In this document: positions 55,857 to 64,000 of the stretch, piece after piece
Numbering within the stretch: position 1 is the stretch's first letter
Layout: each line of letters begins with the position of its first letter
Assembly: GCA_014825775.1 (NCBI GenBank)
Contig: MVAQ01000040.1
Location: 1 to 64,000, forward strand
From: Krasilnikovozyma curviuscula
Taxonomy: Eukaryota > Basidiomycota > Tremellomycetes > Cystofilobasidiales > Mrakiaceae
Reading direction: 5' to 3'
Length of the DNA stretch: 64,000 nt
Made by a program: the position numbers and the translations under genes
Notes under the pieces: generated by a model
Database searches by the model: none
Told to the model about the DNA's origin: nothing
Seen by the model: the letters and a program-made list of their open reading frames with translations, nothing else

Positions 55857-58800
55857 TCAACTGGCAATTCGTATGCGATCGCCAGCAAGAGAAGAATCCT
55901 TCAAGCACGAAGGACATGACTGAATGTGTAGACGAAGAGTGGCAAGATAACGGATTCTGAAATGAGACCACAGAAGTCAGTTTTAATGATTGATTGAAGA
56001 AGAGAGGTTTAAGACCATTGCAGTAGTAACTCACTTGCTACCAACTTTGATGGTCTTCCTCGTCACCGAATCCTTGTCCCTCTCGGTGAGCAGAAGTCTG
56101 GTGTATGGATCTTCAACTGGTAGCGGAAGTTCTTCGTTTAGATTTCCAAGCGAGCAGGACGCATGCGAGACATGTCTTCCGCATCCGAATGCAATGACAA
56201 GACTTGATTGGGTGGGCATTGGATGCGAAGTGGTTTTGAAAAGAGTGTCTCCGCACACAGCGCAAACGCTGAGTGACGACCCCAACACCCCGTGATTCTG
56301 GCCACGAGTCAGCTGGTGAGCAAGAGCATTACAGTCACTTTTTAGTATCGACTGAGTGCCCTCCAAGAGCGATGTCTGATCCGGACAGCGAAAGTAGAAT
56401 CAACAAAGTTTGTCTCAAAACGTTCACTGACAGGGACTGACCTGTAACGCAAGACCTTGCAAAATTTTGATAAGCGCTTCTTTGAGACCTGGAATTTCCA
56501 GCCCATTTTTTATTCGTCTGATGAGGAGAACAGGGTCAATTTCAGTTCCAACATTCTCCAGCAGTCCTTTGATGAAATCTGTAAAGCGGAATGTAACTCA
56601 TTATTTCCTGTTATTATTGGTAAAGAAAGCAACGATCGAAACAGACCAGGTTTATTCTCAGAGTATCGCAATAGGTCCTCCCACAAATCTCCATCGTTTT
56701 GTTCCTTTGCAAACTCGATCGCCCGCTCGACATCCCCTAGTCGTTCAATGATTAGCATGAGAGCTTCCTTGTTATTACCCATCCTACCGAGTAGAAACAC
56801 CATTTCAGGAACATAGTCTCGTTTCCTACATATTCCATAAACTTTTTCCAAGTTGTAATAGGTGCTAGATCGAAGGAGGTCCATTAGGCGAGGGTAGTCG
56901 AACTCAGCGCAAAGGGCAACCTAGGAAACCAATAGAAAAATCAGCAAGTTCGACACCTTCGAAGCCAAAACATGAGGACTGACATGATTATCAGCGTAGT
57001 CTACTGTGAGGTGTGCGTCTTTCTCAAACAGTGAGTCCAAATACATGTAGAGGAACTTCGGTTTCGATTGCAGCTGAGCGACCACTCGGTTTATCTCCGA
57101 CAGGCGAGTAAAAAGTCAAAATGCGGTATTGGGTAGACAATGATCTCAAAGAGAGGAAACTCACGGGTATGGAGTGGGTATGATCTACCAACAAGGCGAC
57201 AGCTTTTCCATGCTTAGCTGTCCCACTGAGAGGAGAAACCTCTTCGCCTTTGGCCAGCAGCTCCTGGTCGAATTCTACAAGCAATAATGCTTGATCCTGT
57301 ACATCAGTAAAAAGGTTATAGTCCTTGATAAGCTCGAAGACGTTGGGTCTTCGGAGTCGGATGAGGTAAGGAAGTGCTTTGCCAGGTTGACGATTGACAA
57401 TGTGTCTGCAGGAGGACCAGTCCAACAATACGTCAGCGACTGTCAGACTGAAATCCCATTAATTTATACTCACAGCTCTGCAAGACATTCTATCAAGACA
57501 GGCGTAGACTTAGTGGCCAGAGCAGCCTCGACGGCATTGATGACGCTGGTGAGGTTATAGATTTCTGCAGGCCATTCCTTGAGAATTTTCAAAAGAGTCT
57601 GTGTGTCAAATATAAAATTGCATTAGAAGAGCCATCGTTTTGGTTTCTCAGATGACGAGATGGAAACCAACACTCACTGGTGGATCATTAGACAAGAAAT
57701 GGCCTATAATCATCTCGTACACCAAATCGCTCAGCAGAGGATTACTCGTCGGAACAAACGGTGTGATAGCTCCAAGTTGATTTTTCTGAGCAAACAGAAA
57801 CACCCAATCTTCCCATGCCTTCCTGTTACCTCCCAGCACCTTCGGGCACAGCGCCGCCGCCTGGTCAAAGTGGCCTTCGCCAATAAGATGGCGAATGAAC
57901 TTGGATCCGATCTCTGTGATATCAAAGTGGTATTTGCCTGTCTTTTGGAGTTTCTCGGCTTCTGAGAGCGCTTCTTCATACTTCTCGATCTCGACCAGCC
58001 AGTCGACGTGGTCTGCCGCATCCCTTGGTCGAGCGACGACGATGTCTTTGGGGCTGACGACAATGTACATCTCATCTGTATCAAGTTCAGATGACGATGA
58101 TGATTTTTTCTGGCTTCCGACAAGTACATAGTCGTTACATCCATTTAGCTCGAATCCCGTTAGCGAGAGTGCGTCAGATGAGAGTTCTTCACCAGCTCGA
58201 GAGATCATTCGAAGTTCAGGTCTGTTCGCTGCTTTTCGTCGTTGTTCGATCGGGTTGTCAGTTGCTTCGTTCGAGAAGGTGTCTGGAGCTACGAATGCCA
58301 ACACCAAAAAATCGCCTTTGTAAGGTGAAATGCCAGAGATCATGCAGTCGAGCTGAAGGATGCCCTTGATTTCGACTATGTGCGACGACGGCGATGATGA
58401 TCCGTTCGAGTTTGATACTGATGGCGCTGGAAGGCCATGTTTGGTTCGAGGTGCAATTCGGACAATCTTGACGTAGTCAGCCCAAGCGACAAGCAGGTTC
58501 TCGTCGTCCTGCCAGAAGATTGTCGGCTTGAACATGTCGGCGCGGGGTGCGGATGGCGGTCGGTCTATGAAAGCAATTCGTTGCTGATGAATAGTATCGT
58601 AAACCTTTACTCCCTTGATACATGGACGCAGCAACCTCTGTAAGCCTTCATACACTTGCGGTCGACGACGCTACAAGCCTGAGACGTACCAAGTCATTTG
58701 CCCAAGCAATCAAGTTCCCTCTCCACTTGATGCTCCAAATAGGTCCTTCGCCTTCATGTAAGACCTGTTCTTTGTGCCCTAACCAACCCTTCTCGTGCAG

Positions 58801-59765
58801 CAAAAGTTGTCCTGACATGCCACCGCAGACGAACCGTTTCCCCGACTTTTTGGAGAAGCTGGGTTCCATAGCGATTGATCTCATTGGTCTTTTAAGGTCA
58901 AAAGCGTAATGGTCTGAGCTGAGTAGTGAATGGATGAAGACGCGACCTAAGAAAACAAGAGGGCGAGGTGCTCAGAACATGAAAGGACTAGGTGTACAAT
59001 GAATGTTAGGAGGAGACTCACCATCCATAGCGGCTGTTGCTACGAATTCACCTTCTTCATCAATCTGAATATCCATGATGGAAGCTCCATGAGGTCTATA
59101 GGAGTTCATTTTGGTGCCTTCGTAGCTCAGAATGTGGACCATTCCATTATGTGTCCCGAGAGCCTGTGTGGTTTGGTCCAGAGGTCAGCAGCTTTCCACC
59201 TCGAAATCAAAGGGACGGAGCCTACCAGGAATCGGTTAGAGGATGCCAAAGCTGATGCTGAATCTTTGGTAAGGATCTCAGTGCTGCTGGTGCCTAGTCG
59301 ACCATACTTGAAAGCTCTGGCCGACCGAAAGACGAGGACAGTCAGTATCAGTTCCCCCAGGACAGAAATAGCAAGCACACATACGGCTCTTCTTCCTCTT
59401 CTTCATCTTCATCGTCATCTTCGTTATCATCTTCGTTGTCATCGTCGTCTTCATTCTCGTCGCCTTCCTCCTCCTCCTCCTCGTCCTGATCGTCCTCTCT
59501 ATCTGCGCTGCCTTCTTTGGGTAGCTCAAGTGAAGGAGTCACCTTCCCATTTCCGTTCACAGACTCTACAGCCTCAGCCACAATGTTCCCATTTGCTTCC
59601 TGCTGCTCGTCATCTTCATCGTCCTCCTCACTCAAGTCATCGTCTCTTTCTTCGTCTTCACTGTCCTCCTCTGAGGATTCGTCGTGCTGCTGTTCTGCTA
59701 GAGGTGCTGCTGGTTCTTCTTCTGCTGCTTCACCCACCGACCTGGGACTTATCGAGCTGTGCATC
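55857..59765 (-). CDS. VPS41: Vacuolar sorting protein VPS41 (HOPS subunit)
   Basis: HOPS tethering subunit at the vacuole and late endosome, also involved in AP-3 transport. The minus-strand ATG at 59765-59763 (MHSSISPRSVGEAA) opens a long acidic segment of Glu/Asp runs to about 59390. The N-terminal WD40-like domain then matches human VPS41 closely by eye: LKYGRLGTSSTEILTKDSA, FLALGTHNGMVHILSY, VLHEGEGPIWSIKWRGNLIA and WANDLGVKVYDTIHQQRIAF. A TPR/clathrin-repeat helical region follows (YLIRLRRPNVFELIKDYNLF, DVERAIEFAKEQNDGDLWED). The C-terminal RING-like part is VCAVCGDTL...GCGRHVSHASC...QSCPSC, of which the last CPSC is reached only by splicing out an intron (donor near 56028). The end is RIRIAS with TGA at 55859-55857. 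The reading frame is open upstream to 60253, but that region lacks any VPS41 similarity. Confidence 0.94.
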
Positions 59766-60276
59766 CCATCCAGGACGATGTTTCCTGCTTCGGGAAAGAA
59801 AAGCTGGAGACCTGTTCGACGTTTAACGGCGACTTGCGCTTGCGCAGAGGTTACAGCTTTCAAGAGGAAGACCCAAAAACGTTGCCATTCTACTTGTGAG
59901 ACTGATAGAATTCTCGGAGATTGAGAAAGGGAAAAAGAACTATCCCATTTCCAACTACATTGATTTCGAGATGTTTTTCGATTTGTGAATCCCACAGCGT
60001 TCAATCTGTCGCTCTCAGTCACCTCATCCCCCACTTTCACAACTGTTCCCAACCACAGATTATAGCGTATCTCTTTTATCCATCGTAATGACCTAGAGAT
60101 CACCCCGAGAGGACTCCGGAAGGAAGTATGATTCAGAAACAGGATCGGTGGCGCACTTCGATGACGACGAGTAAGGACTCGCTTCGAAACGGTCGAGGTC
60201 ACAAGCATATAAAGAGGTACAACTGCTCCAACACGACGTTTCCCCCCAACCACCTCTTGTAATTCAGATCAGCAAT
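59766..60276. promoter_or_regulatory. Divergent region, VPS41 / small secreted protein
   Basis: About 510 nt. The VPS41 frame stays open on the minus strand almost to 60253, but the translation shows no domain and I treat it as 5' flank. On the + side a TATA box, TATAAAG, lies at 60208-60214, 63 nt before the ATG at 60277. Confidence 0.5.
60208..60214 (+). promoter_or_regulatory. TATA box of the small secreted protein gene
   Basis: TATAAAG, 63 nt upstream of the ATG at 60277. A good match in sequence and position, and stronger than most promoters in this window, which suggests regulated high expression. Confidence 0.6.
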
Positions 60277-60958
60277 GTATATCCCACAACTCCAAAGCGT
60301 TTTGACCGGTGCCCTTGCCCTCGTTGGCTCCACCGCCAATTTCAATGGTGAATTTGCTCGAGTATTTGTTGTCCATTAGCATAGTATTTTAAACTGAATC
60401 TTGTTTTGTGTCACAGGCAAGACTGTTGTTGAAGGAAGCGTCCTCGATTATTGTGGGAAGGTGAGAGAGACGAAGTTGACTTCTTGACTCCACCTTCTTA
60501 AAACCCTGCTTACTTGGCTCTCTTCTGTTACTTCAGGAATGTATCGACGATTCTGGTGACACTCACTGCACTAAGCCGTTTGCTTTGAAAGAAGGCAACT
60601 GTTACACGTAAGTCTCGTCTTGCGCCTTTGTTTACGTCCCGCCTCTTTACAAAGTGTCTGACTTTCTGACTCATAATACGCACAGGTTCGAATGGAAGAC
60701 CGATGGAACTCTTACGCATACTACACTCGAGCTCAGAGAGGTAGCTGACAATAAGAACGTTGTGAGTGTCTGTGTTATGTATCTATCGCGTCTCCCGACT
60801 GACGTGACCTTGCCTCCTCTGTCCAGCACTATTACAGCGATCGTAACATCGACTGGACGGCGGATAAGTCAGCTTTGTACTATTTAGATTTTATTCCTAG
60901 AACTGGCTGTAATTCGACTGTCGATTACACTGTCTCCAAGTGCGACAAGGAGAAGTAG
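60277..60958 (+). CDS. Small secreted cysteine-containing protein, unknown function
   Basis: I do not recognise this protein. Five exons give 131 residues. The N-terminus (YIPQLQSVLTGALALVGSTA) looks like a signal peptide. The mature part has six Cys (about residues 37, 41, 50, 61, 116, 127), compatible with three disulphides, arranged C-x3-C-x8-C-x10-C near the start and two Cys near the end. The first pair reads DYCGKECIDD. The rest is polar with several Thr/Asn, for example LTHTTLELREVADNK, and one N-x-S/T site in GCNSTVDY. It could be an effector-like or cell-surface protein. It has its own TATA box, and all intron joins keep the frame (donors GTGAATTTG, GTGAGAGAG, GTAAGTC, GTGAGTGTC). 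Confidence 0.7.
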
Positions 60959-61867
60959 GAGTGGCGCTTATTTGAGAACGCAATAGCATTTGAACATAAA
61001 TTGTAAATCAAATCTGCACATCAATGTATGATCCTCTCGATAAGTAATTTTAGTAGTATGAATATTCAGTGTTTTACAATGATACATTCTGCCAAATGTT
61101 GAAAGTAAACTGGAGCAGTATCAGCCAAAGTTCCTTTGATCGGACATACCTGGCGCAACAGATAGGATAGGAACAAAGTTGTGAGGCAAGGGACTAGATT
61201 TCAGCTTTGAGTGACGGAGACTTTCTTGGTTTTTGGTTGGAAAGATAGACACTCGCTTCACAGAGCCGCGCGAGAACAATCACCCTGAATGCACGGGTCC
61301 ATCTGTCCTTTCCCTCCATCTAAGCTTCACAGCCAGAATAGCGGGTCCGTGTCAAGAATGGTGCTGCAGTGAGTTTGAAGGAAGTTCCCAGTCTCGTCCT
61401 CTGACCTGGCGAACGAGACACCACCCCATCCCTCCCCATCCCTCTCTTCCTCCTCGTCCCCAACAAGCAGGCATTGGAATCCAGCAAACAAACTTTTTCC
61501 AGGCCCAAGAGAAAAACCCAAGGTCTGGAAGCAGAGACACCCAAAAAACAATAAACATATCTGATCACATGAGAAAAGGGCGCATTTGTTTCTCTTGGCC
61601 TCGCCACGGGGAAGCTTAAACTTTCATCCCTTCCAACGAGAGACAGCAGGCCTTGTCTTCCAGCGGCAGTTTCAACACCAAAGGTCAGGTGTGTGGAGAC
61701 CCATGGGAAAAATACATTTCCCTGTCGCCCTGCTTGATATAAAGGTGCGGATGAGGGCCCCCCTCTTCTCTATCCTCTCTCTTACCCCGCATCCATACAA
61801 ACAAGTTCCCCCTACAGTCTTTTATCAAACAAACATACAACAACAGGTCCATAGTTCGACGATTTAA
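60959..61867. promoter_or_regulatory. Promoter region of the MFS transporter gene
   Basis: About 900 nt. It includes pyrimidine-rich tracts (about 61410-61470, CCCATCCCTC-like) and a TATA box TATATAAAG at 61738-61746, about 120 nt before the ATG at 61868. The leader is C/A-rich with CAAACAAACATACAACAACA just upstream of the start. No coding potential is seen. Confidence 0.55.
61738..61746 (+). promoter_or_regulatory. TATA box of the MFS transporter gene
   Basis: TATATAAAG, about 120 nt upstream of the ATG at 61868. Confidence 0.6.
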
Positions 61868-64000
61868 ATGGGTGCCTACGAAAAGGAAGAAAAGGGCGAG
61901 TGGAAGGACGAGGGAATCGCTGTCCCCAACGAGATCTACGGATGGCGACCATATGCCATGGCTAGTATTGCTGCTTTTGCTGCAGTCATGATTGGTTATG
62001 TGAGTAATTCCATTGCTTTGGTGGATGCTCAGTGGCGGTCAGTGTTATTTACGTGTATGCTTACCCTCTTTGCACGCTTTTTGAATGGTTTCACAGGACT
62101 CTGCGTTCATTGGAACTACACTCGCTTTGGCTTCTTTCAAGAATGAATTCGGTCTGACAAAAGTATCTACTGCGAAGTTCAACTTCTTGTCCGCCAACAT
62201 CGTGTCGAGTAAGTCACATTGTGCTCTTCCGCTGTCTGAATAGCCACTCAATTTTCCCTCGACACAGCATACCAAGGAGGATGCTTCTTTGGAGCTTTGG
62301 CCGGATATCCGATTGGTTACTATCTTGGTCGTAAATGGGGTCTCATCTTATCCGCCGCCGTGTTCTGTACGTCGTAGATTTTTCAGTATCTTTCCTTAAT
62401 CCTATTTTCCTCTAACACCTCTTTTTCCCCGTAGGTTTGGGTTCTGGACTGATGTTGGGCGCTAACAGCGCTCGTGGCCTGGGTTTGATTTATGGCGGTC
62501 GTATCCTCGCTGGAGGAGCAATCGGTTGCGCTTCCAACTTGACACCTTGCTACATCTCCGAAATTGCTCCAGCGAAAATCAGAGGTAAGTAATACGATTA
62601 TTCAATTCTCAGGTCGTAGTTCAATAGCCGAGCGCGGATAAGGCCCGTAAAAACTGTTCCTGACTGCCTCTGCCTCACCTAGGTCGTTTGGTCGGTCTCT
62701 ACGAACTCGGATGGCAGCTCGGAGGAATAGTTGGATTCTGGATCAACTATGGTATCAACCTGCACTTACCTTCCAATCACACACAATGGGTGAGTGTGAT
62801 CGTGCTTGGATCAACATTCCAGCTTTTTCTGATCTTCCTCCCCTCGCTTGTGTTAGTTGATCCCATTTGCAGTTCATAAGTATGATTTCCTGGCTTGTTC
62901 GTGGAATTACATACTTATTTGCTTTTTCTTGCCCTCTGCACAGCTGATCCCAGGTGGATTGCTCTTCATCGGTTGTTTCTTTATGGTCGAATCTCCTCGT
63001 TACCTCTCTTCCAGAGGAAAGAACGACTTGGCGCTTAAAAACCTGGCCTGGATCAGAGGACTTCCAGCAGACCACGCTTATGTTGAACGGGAGTTCTCTC
63101 AAATCTTGAACGGCTTGGAACACGAGCGATCTCTCAACGGCGGCGGCGGGTTCTGGGGTCCGTTCTACGAATTGCTTGCACATCGCAACTTGATTAAAAG
63201 ATTGCTACTCAGTTGGGCTTTATTCATCTGGCAAAATGCTACTGGAAGTGAGTCCTCGGTCAATTAGCCTCAGTGTGCTCATTACTACTCATTACTAAAA
63301 ACAAACCTGCGGTTTCTTGCATTCCTAAAGTCAACGCCATCAACTATTACTCGTGAGTTTCTTTAAAACTATTTCAATGGCCAGTACTGAACTGATCCTC
63401 CCATTCTGTGCCTTATAGTCCAAGTAAGCATGAAGCTTGAGCTGTACGGTAGCCGGAAAGAAGTTCACTGCTGACTTTTCTTTCTCTCCCACAGCCATTT
63501 TCAGATCGATTGGAGTTACTGGTACTAACACTGCGCTCCTCACAACGGGGGTGTATGGAGTAATCAAGACAGTCGGCGCCTTCGTCTGGCTTCTATGGGT
63601 CGTCGACACATTCGGAAGGAGAAACACCCTCATCGTCGGTTCTCTCGGTGGTGGTATCTCCATGTACTATGTAAGTTCTCATCTGCCCTTCGGATGTGAG
63701 GCAAGTACGCAGCTGACTTAGAATATGACTGTAGATCGGCGCTTACATTGCTGTGGCTAAACCTACATCCGCACCGAACGCTTCCCTCTCCGGCGGTGGA
63801 ATCAGTGCCATGGTCTTCTTCTACCTCTGGACTGCCTGTGAGTTTCTAAGTGTACCACTTCCTGTCCTGGGTTCTCACAGCTGATGACGAACCGCAAACT
63901 CTCTCTGCACCGTCTCCGAACTTGCCAACTCTCAGTCTATGCTCCATCTTGGAACGGAACGCCTTGGGTTGTTGGTGCTGAGATCTTCCCCCAACATATT
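61868..64000 (+). CDS. MFS sugar transporter, quinate/hexose-permease type (3' end outside window)
   Basis: A 12-helix plasma-membrane permease of the sugar porter family, probably proton-linked. The start MGAYEKEEKGEWKDEGIAVP is followed by the first helix AMASIAAFAAVMIGYD. Family motifs are intact: GYYLGRKWG, then GGRILAGGAIGCASNLTP and YISEIAPAKIRGRLVGLYEL (the PAKxRG-type motif), LFIGCFFMVESPRYL with the PESPR-like VESPRYL, WALFIWQNATGINAINYYSP, and WLLWVVDTFGRRNTLIVGS. The PETKG-type C-terminal motif lies beyond the window. The YELGWQLGGIVGFWINYGI pattern resembles quinate and some hexose permeases; the substrate is undecided. Many short introns. A TATA box lies 120 nt upstream. Confidence 0.88.

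Noticed and set aside
59766..60253. Upstream extension of VPS41 to a start at 60253
   Set aside because: The frame is open, but the translation has no VPS41 similarity; the acidic N-terminus starting at 59765 matches the known family start.
1..64000. Secondary-metabolite or defence gene cluster
   Set aside because: No backbone synthase (PKS, NRPS, terpene cyclase), nuclease or toxin-antitoxin-like pair was seen; the genes are mostly unrelated housekeeping and transport functions.

Overview
This is eukaryotic nuclear DNA from a fungus. Almost every gene is split by many short GT-AG introns, mostly about 50-160 nt, and genes lie close together on both strands. The gene set (Zn2Cys6 regulators, a KRE6/SKN1-type GH16 protein, a GT90/CAP10-like protein, YVC1, calcineurin B) together with the intron density points to a basidiomycete yeast or filamentous basidiomycete. 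I cannot name the species. I saw no transposase, retroelement, CRISPR array, tRNA or rRNA gene.

Layout, left to right: a UDP-glycosyltransferase (420-2581 +); an MBOAT lysophospholipid acyltransferase (2902-5351 +); a secreted type-B carboxylesterase (5964-8267 +); fructose-1,6-bisphosphatase (8631-10335 -); a full ABCC/MRP-type transporter (10632-16527 -); alpha-tubulin (17714-19933 +); a YVC1/TRPY vacuolar cation channel (20449-22927 +); a GH16 KRE6/SKN1 protein (23671-26334 -); a short-chain dehydrogenase (26641-27960 -); a Zn2Cys6 regulator (28522-30848 +); an annexin (31203-32965 +); a decayed chitin-deacetylase fragment (about 33270-33690 -); a secreted purple acid phosphatase (33872-36241 -); an FAH-family hydrolase (36793-38036 +); a second Zn2Cys6 regulator (38501-42251 +); VMA21 (42585-43004 +); calcineurin B (43524-44748 +); a second type-B carboxylesterase (45499-47650 +); a second SDR (47737-48883 -); a GT90/CAP10-like protein (50149-53075 +); mitochondrial ribosomal protein uL22m (53280-54343 -); a SKI8-like WD40 protein (54440-55791 +); VPS41 (55857-59765 -); a small secreted cysteine protein (60277-60958 +); and an MFS sugar/quinate-type transporter cut by the window end (61868-64000 +).

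The genes do not form one pathway. They are mostly housekeeping and membrane-system genes (vacuole: YVC1, VMA21, VPS41; calcium: YVC1, CNB1, annexin; wall and surface: GH16, GT90, deacetylase relic) with a few secreted hydrolases. No single operon-like or cluster-like system is evident.

The most unusual signal is in the splicing architecture. (1) The first intron of the GH16 gene (25499-26046 on the minus strand, 548 nt) has no AG dinucleotide in its last 484 nt before its acceptor, so it looks like an extreme AG-exclusion zone with a very distant branch point, and it also carries an alternative in-frame start. (2) Calcineurin B appears to need a 3-nt exon (44619-44621) coding one conserved Asp. 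(3) Exons of 10, 10, 19, 21, 21, 22, 25, 27 and 30 nt occur in other genes here. All splice sites were read by eye from protein-family expectation; no RNA evidence was available.
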